Positions 37,009 to 46,660 of a stretch of DNA of 64,000 bases are shown piece after piece. Below the pieces are notes generated by a model. The model was given only the letters and a program-made list of their open reading frames with translations, did no database searches and was not told the origin of the DNA. The position numbers were made by a program, and so were the translations under genes. Source of the stretch: Betaproteobacteria bacterium (GTDB lineage Bacteria > Pseudomonadota > Gammaproteobacteria > Burkholderiales > Casimicrobiaceae); the NCBI GenBank assembly GCA_013298145.1, contig JAAFJO010000006.1:62001-126000 (forward strand), written 5' to 3'. Position 1 is the stretch's first letter. The number at the start of each line of letters is the position of its first letter.

Positions 37009-38016
37009 TCAAGCGCCGTATGAAAGCACGCGCGCTTTTCCCCAAAAGATTCGGTACACAAAAATCGTGTAGCCGATGATGGCGGGTAGCGTAAAAAGCG
37101 TTCCGATCAAGATGATCACGAGCGATTCAGTGGCGCTCGCAGCCTCCCACACGTTCAAGCGATCAATCACGATGTAGGGATAGATCGAGAACGCCAAACC
37201 AAGGGTTGCCAACAAGAGAATCACCAAGGTCGCGACGAACACAATCCAGCCATAACCGGCATCCACGATTTGCTTCCGGCCACTGACATGCCAGAGCGCC
37301 GCCACAGCCGCCACCGTCATTAAGGGAATTGGAAGCAGCGCAAAGAAATCAGGCAAACGAAACCACTTGTTGAAAATTGTTTCGCTGATTAACGGCGTCG
37401 CAATTGAGATTGCAGCGATACCGATGGCAAATGGGATCACGGCCTGGCGCGCCCAGCGCAGCGCTCGCACTTGCAGGTCGCCTTCTGCTTTCATGATGAG
37501 CCAACCCGCACCGAGAACCACGTAAGTCGCGGGAACCGCCATGGCAATGAGCAAGTTGAACGCATACGTCCACCAATCGCTGCGAAAGCTCGTGATGTAG
37601 CTGCCGAGCATCCAGCCTTGTGCGGCTGAGGCGATGAATGATCCAGCGGTGAACATGGCATTCCAAAACGCCTTGCGATGATCGCCCGCTTTGCCTCGAA
37701 AATCGAAAGCGACACCCCGCAGCGTGAGCCCTACGAGCATCACGAACACTGGCAGATAAAGCGAGGTCAGAATCAAGCCGTGAGCAAACGGAAACGCGAC
37801 GAGCAAGATGCCGACGCCGAGCACGAGCCACGTTTCATTAGCATCCCAGAAGGGGCCAATACTTGACACCATCAAATCTTTTTCGGCATCGTTCGCCGCG
37901 CGAGGCAGCAGCATGCCAACACCCAAATCGTAGCCATCGAGCACGACATAAGCCAGCATGGCAAGCCCCATGACCGCCATGAAGACCAGAGGAAGAACGG
38001 TGGCGAGTGTTTCCAT
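37009..38016 (-). CDS. cydB: Cytochrome bd ubiquinol oxidase subunit II (CIO-like)
   Basis: Membrane subunit of the bd-type terminal oxidase that reduces oxygen with quinol. It has 335 residues and about eight or nine membrane segments. Family motifs are MLAYVVLDGYDLGVGML, SIGPFWDANETWLVLG and LRGVAFDFRGKA. The length fits the short cyanide-insensitive subfamily. It follows cydA after an unusually long 157-base gap that holds a REP-like element. Confidence 0.94.
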   Translation of the reverse strand: METLATVLPLVFMAVMGLAMLAYVVLDGYDLGVGMLLPRAANDAEKDLMVSSIGPFWDANETWLVLGVGILLVAFPFAHGLILTSLYLPVFVMLVGLTLRGVAFDFRGKAGDHRKAFWNAMFTAGSFIASAAQGWMLGSYITSFRSDWWTYAFNLLIAMAVPATYVVLGAGWLIMKAEGDLQVRALRWARQAVIPFAIGIAAISIATPLISETIFNKWFRLPDFFALLPIPLMTVAAVAALWHVSGRKQIVDAGYGWIVFVATLVILLLATLGLAFSIYPYIVIDRLNVWEAASATESLVIILIGTLFTLPAIIGYTIFVYRIFWGKARVLSYGA

Positions 38017-38130
38017 AATCGGTGTTCGATTTCGTCAAGTCTTGTAAAAGCGATGTTGCGGCGGCCGATTGCCTCGACCTGCAGGCGACGGCTCGATGTC
38101 GCTCGGTTGATCTGACGTCACACATGCCAT

Positions 38131-38167
38131 ACGGAGCGCGGTCAAGCCCGCGCCTACAGGCCTCCGT
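38131..38167. repeat. REP-like GC-rich repeat in the cydA-cydB gap
   Basis: ACGGAG ... CTCCGT arms flank the unit GCGCGGTCAAGCCCGCGCC, which also occurs at 51615-51712 and 53190-53250. It sits inside what should be one operon. Confidence 0.65.
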
Positions 38168-38173
38168 TTCACG

Positions 38174-39532
38174 TCATGCGCTCGGTTGTGCGCGATTGAA
38201 TGACGTCGGCAGCGAGAGCGCTTCGCCGCGCGTTGCTTTCTCCGCTAAACGTTTCACAACCAAGATGTATGCAATCAACAATCCCGCGTACAGTGCGAGG
38301 TACACGGAAAGCGTGAGCCCAATCATCGCAGGCGCATGCTTCGCCGCCGTTTCAGCGACGGTGATTACGCCATACACGATGTAGGGCTGGCGTCCAATTT
38401 CCGTCACGTACCACCCGGCAAGCGTGGCAACCCACCCGGAAAACACCATCAAGGAAAGCCCCCAGAGCAGCGGCTTCGGAAGCGTGGCAGGTGTCCGCTT
38501 GCGCAAGAGCGCCACCGTCAGCCAGCTTGCTGCAAGCATCAGCATGCCTGTGCCCACCATCACGCGAAAGCTCCAGAACACAGGGCCTACCGGCGGATGT
38601 TTTCCTTCGAAATCGTTCAGTCCTTTTAACTCGCCGTTCGGGTCATGCGTAAGGATCAAGCTCGCGAGCTTCGGAATTTCAATCGCGTACAAATTAGAGC
38701 GAGTCACTGGGTCTGGAATGCCGAAGAGCACCAGCGGCGCGCCCTTCTCTGTCTCCCAGAGCCCCTCCATTGCAGCAACTTTTGCAGGCTGGTGCTTGAG
38801 CGTATTCAGGCCGTGTAAATCGCCCATAAAGATCTGTACGGGAATGAGCACAGCAGCTGCCACGATGGCAGACTTAAACGCAGCGTGGGTCGCCGCAGAG
38901 TCCACCTTCTTCAGAATTTGCCATGCGCTCACGCCTGCGACCATGAAACACATGGTGAGACCGCTCGCAAGCAACATGTGAGTGAAGCGATAGGGGAACG
39001 AGGGATTGAACACAATCGCCCACCAATCGGTCGCGTGGAACCTTCCGTTAATGATTTCGTAACCAACGGGCGTGTGCATCCACGAGTTCAGCGAGAGAAT
39101 CCAAAACGCGCTCATGGTGGTGCCAAACGCCACGAGAAACGTCGCGATCAAATGCATCCGCTCAGACACGCGCCCGCGACCAAACAACATCACGCCGAGG
39201 AATGTGGCTTCCAGGAAAAACGCGGTGAGCACTTCGTAGCCCAAGAGCGGCCCTGCGATATTGCCCACTTTTTCCATGAAGCCCGGCCAGTTGGTGCCGA
39301 ACTGAAAACTCATGGTGATGCCCGAGACCACACCGAGCGCGAAAGTGAGCGCGAAGATTTTGGTCCAGAAGTAGTACGCCTCTTCCCACTTTGAATCGCG
39401 CGTTGCGCGAAATCGCAAGCGAAAGAAAAGCAGCATCCAGCCCAATGCGATGGTGATCGTGGGGAAGAGGATGTGAAACGAAATGTTTGCCGCGAACTGG
39501 ATTCGCGCAAGGATGAGTGAGGTCGGATCCAT
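38174..39532 (-). CDS. cydA: Cytochrome bd ubiquinol oxidase subunit I (CIO-like)
   Basis: Haem-carrying subunit, 452 residues. A haem b595 His lies in ISFHILFPTITIALG (His20). The quinol-binding side shows GWYVTEIGRQPYIVYGVI, with GRQPY instead of the E. coli GRQPW. The Q loop is short, which is the hallmark of cyanide-insensitive (CIO) oxidases rather than the long-loop E. coli type. It is preceded by a MarR/GbsR regulator gene 38 bases upstream on the same strand. Confidence 0.94.
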   Translation of the reverse strand: MDPTSLILARIQFAANISFHILFPTITIALGWMLLFFRLRFRATRDSKWEEAYYFWTKIFALTFALGVVSGITMSFQFGTNWPGFMEKVGNIAGPLLGYEVLTAFFLEATFLGVMLFGRGRVSERMHLIATFLVAFGTTMSAFWILSLNSWMHTPVGYEIINGRFHATDWWAIVFNPSFPYRFTHMLLASGLTMCFMVAGVSAWQILKKVDSAATHAAFKSAIVAAAVLIPVQIFMGDLHGLNTLKHQPAKVAAMEGLWETEKGAPLVLFGIPDPVTRSNLYAIEIPKLASLILTHDPNGELKGLNDFEGKHPPVGPVFWSFRVMVGTGMLMLAASWLTVALLRKRTPATLPKPLLWGLSLMVFSGWVATLAGWYVTEIGRQPYIVYGVITVAETAAKHAPAMIGLTLSVYLALYAGLLIAYILVVKRLAEKATRGEALSLPTSFNRAQPSA

Positions 39533-39570
39533 GTGTACTGCCTTTGAATCGTCGTGAATTTGCGTTGCGT

Positions 39571-40143
39571 TTACTCTTCGCCCGCGGCTTTACGGCGACC
39601 CACACTTTTGAGTTTGTCAGTCATGTCGAGCACGGTTTTTACGCTCGAACCCATGCGCATGAGCCGAGCCAGTGTTTCGGGCGATAGACGTTGCACATCG
39701 TCAAACCAGGTTGAAGAAAGCTCAATTAGCTCGTGCATCTGCTTCATTCGAGATTGAGCGTATTGATCTGCCTCGTTTCCAGGCGTTTCGAGCATCGCAG
39801 CGCGCAGCATTGAAAGCGTCGGATCAATTTCGCGACGACGACGCTCTTCGGCGAGATTCTTGAAAATCTCCCACACGTCTTGTGGCGCTTCGAAATATTC
39901 GCGGCGATCACCGGCGATATGGCGAAGTTTGACGAGCCGCCAACTCTGCAGCTCTTTCAAACCAATCGACACGTTGGATCGAGAGAACTCCAGCGCATCC
40001 GCGATTTCGTCCGCGTTGAGCGGCTTGTCGGACACGAAGATCAGCGCGTAAATCTGACCGACGGTGCGGTTGATCCCCCAACGTGATCCCATTTCGCCAA
40101 AGTGCGCCACGAATTGAGCGGAAAGCGGAGTCAGGTTTTGCAT
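39571..40143 (-). CDS. GbsR/MarR-family transcriptional regulator
   Basis: Winged-helix DNA-binding protein of 190 residues from the ATG at 40143; a longer upstream frame exists but lacks the domain. The reading NRTVGQIYALIFVSDKPLNADEIADAL and SRSNVSIGLKELQSWRLV is the GbsR-type wHTH, followed by a helical dimerisation tail. It is immediately upstream of cydAB on the same strand, so it probably controls the oxidase genes. The effector is unknown. Confidence 0.85.
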   Translation of the reverse strand: MQNLTPLSAQFVAHFGEMGSRWGINRTVGQIYALIFVSDKPLNADEIADALEFSRSNVSIGLKELQSWRLVKLRHIAGDRREYFEAPQDVWEIFKNLAEERRRREIDPTLSMLRAAMLETPGNEADQYAQSRMKQMHELIELSSTWFDDVQRLSPETLARLMRMGSSVKTVLDMTDKLKSVGRRKAAGEE

Positions 40144-40233
40144 TGCTGGCCTTTTCGTCGAAAGCGCACACTCGCGCTTTTTTGTGTTGACGAATCGCAA
40201 TATATCTCGAAACTTTCGTAATTTCACAAATTA

Positions 40234-40257
40234 TTGAAAATTAGAAAAATTATTCAA
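40234..40257. promoter_or_regulatory. Candidate operator upstream of the GbsR/MarR gene
   Basis: An imperfect AT-rich inverted repeat (TTGAAAATT ... AATTATTCAA) lies about 91-114 bases upstream of the regulator start, inside a markedly AT-rich segment (40190-40280). Autoregulation is a guess from position and symmetry. Confidence 0.3.
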
Positions 40258-40379
40258 CAATTTACGTAAAACGTCTATTGCGTTGGGCCTAGACAAAGTT
40301 TTCTTTGTTTTCTCTTTTCTGTCGAAGCTACGATCTAGCGCGCATATGATTGGGGCTTAAACACAAGATCTGTTGAATC

Positions 40380-41009
40380 CTATCCCACCAGCAGCCCAAT
40401 CGCGATCACCCACATTACCAACGCGATCGACATATCCAGAACACGCCACGCAATAGGTTTTGCGAAGAGCGGCGCTAAAAACCGAGCGCCATAGGCGAGT
40501 GAGAAGAACCAGACAAAGCTCGCACTCACGGCTCCTACGCCAAACCACGGTCGTTCCAGCGCAGAAAATTGCGACGAGATTGCCCCCATGAGGACGACTG
40601 TATCCAGATAGCAATGCGGGTTGAGATAGGTAAACGCCAAACAAGCAAGCAACGCGCGCTTGAGACTTCCACTATCGGACGAAACACGGTTTTCGTTGCT
40701 CGCTGGTAGATATTGGTCAGGGCCGATCAGTGCGCGGCGCGCCGCAAACACGCCGTAGAGCAGAAGAAACGCAGCGCCGCCATACTGCGCAATCGCCAGC
40801 AGCACTGGCGTTTTCTGCACCAGCGCGCCCACGCCCGCCACGCCAAGCGATACCAGGAGTGCGTCAGACAGGGCGCAGCACAGCGCTACCGCAAACGGAT
40901 GCTCACGCCGCAAGCCTTGGCGCAACACAAACGCGTTTTGCGCGCCGATTGCGATGATGAGTGCGGCACACGTTAGGAAACCTTGGACGAAAACAGAGCT
41001 CAACTGCAC
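40380..41009 (-). CDS. argO: LysE/ArgO-family amino-acid exporter
   Basis: Inner-membrane arginine/lysine exporter, 209 residues from a GTG at 41009 with AAGAAGG upstream. The longer frame to 41114 adds non-homologous sequence. Typical segments are AALIIAIGAQNAFVLRQGL, FLLLYGVFAARRAL and CLAFTYLNPHCYLDTVVLMG. It is divergent from the argP-type regulator, the classical arrangement for ArgP-controlled export. Confidence 0.93.
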   Translation of the reverse strand: MQLSSVFVQGFLTCAALIIAIGAQNAFVLRQGLRREHPFAVALCCALSDALLVSLGVAGVGALVQKTPVLLAIAQYGGAAFLLLYGVFAARRALIGPDQYLPASNENRVSSDSGSLKRALLACLAFTYLNPHCYLDTVVLMGAISSQFSALERPWFGVGAVSASFVWFFSLAYGARFLAPLFAKPIAWRVLDMSIALVMWVIAIGLLVG

Positions 41010-41130
41010 GCTGGATAGCCTTCTTGTACTGTGAATTGCGGTGAAAACAACCGCCTTTTCTTGCAATTTACCGCGACATATCGATTCAATCCAGCTAAAC
41101 TTTTTAATTGCCATTAAGCTTTTCTAATGC

Positions 41131-42102
41131 ATGAATCTCGACGCTGCACAACTCGCTGCGTTTTCTGCGGTGATCCGCGAAGGCTCGTTCGACGCTGCCG
41201 CGAATGCCCTCTTCGTCACGCCATCGGCGGTCAGCCAGCGAATTAAGCTCCTGGAAGAGCGCTGCGGACGAATCCTCATCCAACGCGGCAGCCCTTGCAC
41301 GCCCACGCCCGCAGGCGAAGCGCTCTATCGCTATGCGCTTCAAGTCGCCCTACTCGAAGGCGAGGCGCTCGCCGCGCTTGCGCTTGAACCGCAGGGCAAG
41401 CGTCCGCTACCCATTTCCATTGCGGTAAATGCCGATTCGCTCGCCACGTGGATTGCGCCCGCCCTTACAGAGACACAGCGCAGCCAACAAGTCTGCTTCG
41501 ATCTGCAAATTGAAGACCAAGATCATGCTCATGAATTGCTACGCAGCGGACGCGTGATGGGCGCAATCAGCACCGATGCCTCACCCGCGCAGGGTTGCGA
41601 GAGCGTGGCGCTCGGCGCGATGCGCTATGTTGCAGTGGCCTCGCCCGCATTTTTTGAAACGTACTTTGCCTCTGGCATCAGCGCTGAAACACTCGCGCAC
41701 GCGCCCTGCAACACATTCAACCGAAAAGATAGTTTGCAGCGCGAATTTCTTCGTACGCTGGGTTATGCGCGCCTCAACCCACCCAAGCATTTCATCCCAA
41801 GTACGCACGGATTCGTAGAAGCTGCGCTCGCAGGCCTCGGGTGGGGTATGAACCCGCAGTCGCTGGTGGAAAAACACATCGAGCGCGGAACCCTAAAGAC
41901 GCTTTGTGCCGATGCCTTTCTCGACGTGCCGCTGTATTGGCAGTGCTGGCGCTTGGAAAGCGCACCGCTCAAAGCGTTGACCGATGCGATTGTGAGAGCG
42001 GCGCACGCCCAGTTGATCGCAAAACCACAATCGAGCGCACCGCTGACACCAAAGCGACCGAGAGCGATCAAAAATTCGATCGGTCGCACGGATAATCGAT
42101 AG
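41131..42102 (+). CDS. argP: LysR-family regulator ArgP (IciA)
   Basis: A 323-residue LysR-type activator. The N-terminal wHTH is at about 5-60 (AAANALFVTPSAVSQRIKLL); the effector domain includes PISIAVNADSLATWIAPAL and GWGMNPQSLVEKHI. In E. coli ArgP senses arginine and lysine and switches on argO, and the divergent exporter 121 bases away fits that role. The last 20 residues form a variable tail. Confidence 0.93.
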   Translation: MNLDAAQLAAFSAVIREGSFDAAANALFVTPSAVSQRIKLLEERCGRILIQRGSPCTPTPAGEALYRYALQVALLEGEALAALALEPQGKRPLPISIAVNADSLATWIAPALTETQRSQQVCFDLQIEDQDHAHELLRSGRVMGAISTDASPAQGCESVALGAMRYVAVASPAFFETYFASGISAETLAHAPCNTFNRKDSLQREFLRTLGYARLNPPKHFIPSTHGFVEAALAGLGWGMNPQSLVEKHIERGTLKTLCADAFLDVPLYWQCWRLESAPLKALTDAIVRAAHAQLIAKPQSSAPLTPKRPRAIKNSIGRTDNR

Positions 42103-42264
42103 CTAACGAGGCAGAGCGCTGCGCGGCGCAGGCAAGAGAGCGCGAAATGCACTCAACCAGTTTTTCGCGTCTGCCATACCCAGAATCGCTGAGAGCTTCT
42201 CAGCATTTGCGTGGGGCTTAAGTCGCAAGTTGCCGCACAACAAGAAGTATCTGCGAGGGGTGTC

Positions 42265-43785
42265 ATGACACAAACGGTACAAAACGAACGGCGCGGGCGA
42301 GAAGCCCTTGACAGCGCGTTTCTAGATCAAATGCAGTTAGTGGCAGACCCGCTCGCGGATCGAACCGTCGCCGCGATCTTTGATCCGCTTCATGACTCAC
42401 CGATTGACTCAAGCGATGCGGAGATCCTTAATGCCAATGCGCCTCTGTGGCAGCGAATTCGTATCGCCAACACGCTCATTACGCAGTGGAAAACCAATGG
42501 CGAGCTCGCTACCTGGCAGCCCGACTTGAATGTAATTGCGAACGCCAATCCCGTCGAAGCCGCCGTGATCGGGGACGTGCTGCGCGCCTATTTGGCCGAG
42601 GGGCATCAACTGCCGCCGTGGGCGGATGCATCGCAGGTCGCAGTGGCCGAGCGTGTGTTCTTTGATCACGGCGTGCTCTCTTGCTTGTTGCTTTTTTGCG
42701 CGAGTTTGCCGCAATGCTATGTATTGCCCGATTTGTCTGACGTCTTGCATGCAGCGGGGCAGCTCGAAGCCCATACCGAACATCGAATTCGCTCGACCGC
42801 CGCGATGATTTTTCCCGTGATGCTCGCGGGCGGTTTAACGACTGCCGATGGCTCAGGCGTGACGCAGGTGCTCAAGGTGCGCCTCATCCACGCCATGATT
42901 CGTCACTTGGTGTTGCGCGGCGCGCCTGAATCGGCCGTGTTGGCCCTTACGCAAGATGCAGTGATTCCAACGCCACCGCTCGCTATTGCCGATGCAGGCC
43001 GAGATATGTATCGCACGCTTTTCGCACACGGCTGGGCGATTGAGCGCGATGGCCTGCCCTGCAATCAGGAAGAGCTTGCCTACACACTCTTGACGTTTCA
43101 TTACGTGTTTGTGGACGGAATGCGAACGCTGGGCGTGCCGCTGCCGCCCGATCAAGAGCGCGCCTATTTGCACTGCTGGAATGTGGTTTCTCACATCTTG
43201 GGCATTGATCGCCGACTCACCCAAGACGATCTCAACCCTGCTCGGGCCGTTTTTGAACTCATGCAAGCGCGCGGGCGCGCGGATGCGGCCAAACGCCCGC
43301 CCACAACTGATCCACGGCCCAAACTTGGCGTCGCGCTGATGGCGTCGATGGAGCGCGTGATACCGCTGCCCGTCTTGCGCGGCGTTCCCTCGTTACTCAC
43401 AAAAACGCTCTGCGGCAAGCAGGTGGTGAGCGAACTTGGAATCGATCATCGGGCAACCTGGCCCCAGCGCATTTTCTTCGCCATCACCTTTGGCAGCGCC
43501 CGAGCAATTGATGCTGTCGCCCGCCTCGTCTGGAAAGATTTCAGCCTCGCAAAGCTGATGTCGCGAATCGTCGGCTACCACCTGTTAACCAAACTACTCC
43601 TCGATCAAACGCGCCCACTGCGACTTCCGGATCGGCTCCTGGATCAGATTGAGGGTCAGGTCAACGATTGGTCCGACGATCAGCGCGCGCCAAAATGGAT
43701 CAATCGCTTGGAAGATCGTTTCACCACCCACGGCGAATGGAATCTTGCGCGAAGAAAAGCAGCGACAATGTACGGGGATAAGTGA
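42265..43785 (+). CDS. MpaB/latex-clearing-protein-like oxygenase (DUF2236)
   Basis: A 506-residue protein from the ATG at 42265, with GAGGGG upstream. The conserved block LKVRLIHAMIRHLVL (His209) matches the MpaB/Lcp family, haem-dependent oxygenases and relatives that cleave polyisoprene or oxidise ketones. FLDQMQLVADPLAD and HCWNVVSHILGIDR are also family-like. No signal peptide is seen, unlike secreted Lcp. The substrate is unknown. Its stop overlaps the next gene (GTGA). Confidence 0.82.
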   Translation: MTQTVQNERRGREALDSAFLDQMQLVADPLADRTVAAIFDPLHDSPIDSSDAEILNANAPLWQRIRIANTLITQWKTNGELATWQPDLNVIANANPVEAAVIGDVLRAYLAEGHQLPPWADASQVAVAERVFFDHGVLSCLLLFCASLPQCYVLPDLSDVLHAAGQLEAHTEHRIRSTAAMIFPVMLAGGLTTADGSGVTQVLKVRLIHAMIRHLVLRGAPESAVLALTQDAVIPTPPLAIADAGRDMYRTLFAHGWAIERDGLPCNQEELAYTLLTFHYVFVDGMRTLGVPLPPDQERAYLHCWNVVSHILGIDRRLTQDDLNPARAVFELMQARGRADAAKRPPTTDPRPKLGVALMASMERVIPLPVLRGVPSLLTKTLCGKQVVSELGIDHRATWPQRIFFAITFGSARAIDAVARLVWKDFSLAKLMSRIVGYHLLTKLLLDQTRPLRLPDRLLDQIEGQVNDWSDDQRAPKWINRLEDRFTTHGEWNLARRKAATMYGDK

Positions 43786-45689
43786 GCTATCACACAAAAA
43801 TGCGGGAAAAAAGGGATAAGGCTAAGCATTCAAGCAACTGCGTTTACGCGGATGCAAGCCGAGTGCGATACGTCAGTCGACTTATTCGCTTTTTTGGATT
43901 GAGTCCCAGTGAACATTTTGGCTGCTCTGTTTTGTTGTTCGGCGCTCGACGTCTCTTTTCCCTTGCCATCGCTGCGATCCTGCTCCTGGCCGCTGCTGTA
44001 TCCGTAGCGGGCAGCGGCCCGTCTGCAGCAGTCGCGCTTTCGGATGATCGTCCGCGCATCGAGGTCTGGCCCTACACACGGATCCTGGCCGAAGAGGGCG
44101 CACGGCTAACGCCCGAAGACGCACTCGCAGCGCTTCCCCGCTTCGTCGCACCCGATACGCACCACGCAACACTCGGCCTGCGCAAACAGCCGATGTGGCT
44201 ACACGTATCGTTGCAAGTGGCGGCATCAAGCGATGTCCATTGGGTAGTCGACATCGACTACCCGCCGCTGAACAACGTTGACTTCTTCCTGCTTCGCGAC
44301 GGCAACGTCGTCTCTCGCGCGGCGAGCGGCACCCAGCGACCATTTGCAAATCGGCCGCTTTTTTCGCGATCACACTCCGCGCCGCTCGAACTCGTCCAAA
44401 ACGCGAAGTTCGATTTACTGATTCGCATTGAAACTGGCGGCGCCACCGTGGTGCCGATTACGCTGCAATCCAACGCCGAGTTTCACCGCTCTAGCACCGT
44501 CGAACAGATGGTGCAGGGACTCTTGGTCGGTATCGCGATTTCCCTACTCTTCTACAGCCTCGCACAGTTTTTCAACTCACGCGAGTACTTGTTTTTGAAG
44601 TACACGCTGCTCGTTGTCGGCAGCCTCACATTCACGCTCTTGCAGCTCGGCGTCGGGCCGCAATTCTTGTGGCGAGATGGATTCTGGTTTGATCGACATG
44701 CGGCCGGGCTATCCTCGCTCGCGGCGATTGCGGGCACGTTTCTATTCTTGGAAGAGTCGCTGCGCGAGCTGCCGATCTTCGCCCGCAAAGAGGACAAGCT
44801 CTTTCCACGATTGATGAAAGGCGGCGCGATTCTTTGTGCCTTTATCGCAGTGCTCTTCATTGCCGGGGTGATCAATACCAGCATGATTGCAGCGCTGGTC
44901 ACTGTAATGGGGCCGCTTCCGTCGGTCATCGCCGCGCCGAAAATGATCGGGCGGGTGAGACGCGGCGATCCGGTGGGCTGGTATTTACTGATTGCGTTCG
45001 CGATTTACATGGTGGGCGTCGTCACCATTACCGGTGTCATCCGCGGCTACATGCCGGTAAATTTCTGGACGTTGCACGTCTTCCAATTCAGCGCCACGCT
45101 CGACATGCTGGCCTTCATGTATGTGCTCACGCTTCGATCAAAGGCGATACGACTCGCAGCGCTGCACGCGAGCCGCGAAGCCGACATCATGCGCGCGCTC
45201 GCGCACAGCGATCCGCTTACCGGCCTCGCAAACCGGCGCAGCTTGAGCGATGCACTTACACGCGGCCTGTCGCGTTGTAACCCCGGTAACCTACTCGCAA
45301 TCTTCGTGATTGATCTCGACAACTTTAAGCCTGTTAATGATCTCTACGGACACGACGTCGGCGATGAACTACTCGTTGCCGTAAGTAAGCGAATCAAAGA
45401 AAACGTTCGCGTCGGCGACGTGGTGTCACGTCTAGGTGGCGACGAGTTTGTGATTCTTGCGAGCGGGTTGCGCAATGAGCAGCAGGCGGCAACCATTGGC
45501 GACGCGCTCATCGCCGCGTTCCGCATGCCGGTAAGACTCGTGGATCGCGAAGTAACCGTTGGGCTGACCGTGGGCTACGCCATCGCGCCGATACACGGCA
45601 AAGACAGCGTGACGCTGCTCAAACGCGCCGACGACGCCATGTACGCTGGGAAGCAGCAAGCCAAGGGCAGCGTGCGGCGCGCTAGCTAG
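43782..45689 (+). CDS. Membrane diguanylate cyclase with 7TM-DISM sensor
   Basis: A 635-residue signalling protein that should make cyclic di-GMP. After a membrane/signal segment (about 58-75) comes a 7TMR-DISM extracellular domain (WLHVSLQVAASSDVHWVVDI). Seven membrane helices follow at about 240-450, then a GGDEF domain. The active site RLGGDEF is intact, and RVGD five residues before it is a complete inhibitory I-site. It is coupled to the oxygenase gene by overlap. The start (GTG at 43782) is not certain. Confidence 0.93.
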   Translation: MSYHTKMREKRDKAKHSSNCVYADASRVRYVSRLIRFFGLSPSEHFGCSVLLFGARRLFSLAIAAILLLAAAVSVAGSGPSAAVALSDDRPRIEVWPYTRILAEEGARLTPEDALAALPRFVAPDTHHATLGLRKQPMWLHVSLQVAASSDVHWVVDIDYPPLNNVDFFLLRDGNVVSRAASGTQRPFANRPLFSRSHSAPLELVQNAKFDLLIRIETGGATVVPITLQSNAEFHRSSTVEQMVQGLLVGIAISLLFYSLAQFFNSREYLFLKYTLLVVGSLTFTLLQLGVGPQFLWRDGFWFDRHAAGLSSLAAIAGTFLFLEESLRELPIFARKEDKLFPRLMKGGAILCAFIAVLFIAGVINTSMIAALVTVMGPLPSVIAAPKMIGRVRRGDPVGWYLLIAFAIYMVGVVTITGVIRGYMPVNFWTLHVFQFSATLDMLAFMYVLTLRSKAIRLAALHASREADIMRALAHSDPLTGLANRRSLSDALTRGLSRCNPGNLLAIFVIDLDNFKPVNDLYGHDVGDELLVAVSKRIKENVRVGDVVSRLGGDEFVILASGLRNEQQAATIGDALIAAFRMPVRLVDREVTVGLTVGYAIAPIHGKDSVTLLKRADDAMYAGKQQAKGSVRRAS

Positions 45690-46159
45690 TTGACACCGGC
45701 GGCCGAACGTGCGGGAACCATCTGGCCTCTGCGAATATCACAAAATTTCTCGCATTCGCCATATTTTTTGCGGACGAGACGCTGAAATAATTATTAGTGA
45801 TTGTTTATACTTTTCGATGCTAGTCCCAATTGAATCGGACCAATCGCCCTAGAGCTGATAGCCTGTACCCAGAGCAAGAGCGTCTTTGGGCGACCTACTA
45901 TTCACCCGCCACGCCGCCCTCTCTCGCCGCAGTGCCGACACATTCCGCGTTGAATCCTTGCAGGGCGAAGAAGCGCGCCTACCTCGATCTGAAATGATCG
46001 ATCTCCTGCTACGCAAGCTATAATTTAAGGCTTTGTTTCGTAAGCCTTTTTTGCTGCGAACCCCCGAAGCGCTTCAACGGTTACGCGTCGATTTGATGAC
46101 GCTAAGCAGTTATCTATTCGGGCCACCTCTTCTTCACTAGAAAAACACTGGAAACCACC
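45690..46159. other. Long intergenic region upstream of ndk
   Basis: 470 bases without a protein gene. It contains a degenerate palindromic repeat (45821-45842, TAGTCCCAATT...GGACCA), a TATAAT box (46019-46024) and a small terminator-like hairpin (46027-46052) about 110-130 bases before ndk. An unannotated small RNA or a leader is possible, but I cannot identify a known RNA family. Confidence 0.45.
46027..46052 (+). terminator. Terminator-like hairpin in the ndk leader
   Basis: AAGGCTT and AAGCCTT arms (8-base loop) followed by TTTT. It directly follows a TATAAT box, so it either ends an upstream transcript or sits at the very 5' end of the ndk mRNA. Confidence 0.5.
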
Positions 46160-46588
46160 ATGGCGATCGAACGCACCTTCTCCATCATCAAACCTGATGC
46201 CGTCGCGAAAAACGCAATCGGCGCAATCGTCGGACGCTTCGAAGCTGCCGGCCTCAAAGTGATCGCATCGCGCATGACGCACCTTTCACGTCAAGAAGCT
46301 GAAGGCTTCTATGCCGTGCACAAAGCGCGTCCTTTCTTCAAAGATTTGGTGGACTTCATGGTCTCTGGCCCTGTCGTTCTGCAAGTGCTTGAAGGCGAAG
46401 GCGCGATTCTTAAAAACCGCGACCTGATGGGCGCCACCGATCCCAAGAAAGCCGCACCTGGCACGATCCGCGCTGACTTCGCCGAATCGATTGACGCAAA
46501 CGCCGTACACGGCTCTGACGCGCCAGAAACCGCAGCGCAAGAAATTGCGTACTTCTTCCCAGCGTCGCAAGTGTTCAGCGGTCGCTAA
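46160..46588 (+). CDS. ndk: Nucleoside diphosphate kinase
   Basis: Balances nucleoside triphosphate pools by phosphate transfer through a phosphohistidine. It has 142 residues. The catalytic His117 lies in [12 protein letters not shown], and the nucleotide-binding residues in [15 protein letters not shown] are intact. First gene of the ndk-rlmN-pilW-rodZ-ispG series typical of betaproteobacteria. Confidence 0.97.
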   Translation: MAIERTFSIIKPDAVAKNAIGAIVGRFEAAGLKVIASRMTHLSRQEAEGFYAVHKARPFFKDLVDFMVSGPVVLQVLEGEGAILKNRDLMGATDPKKAAPGTIRADFAESIDANAVHGSDAPETAAQEIAYFFPASQVFSGR

Positions 46589-46660
46589 ACGCGGCAAAAA
46601 CGACAGACGAGTGCAACGCAGGCTCGATCCGCGCCGTCGCACTCGTCTTGTCGAACCTCC

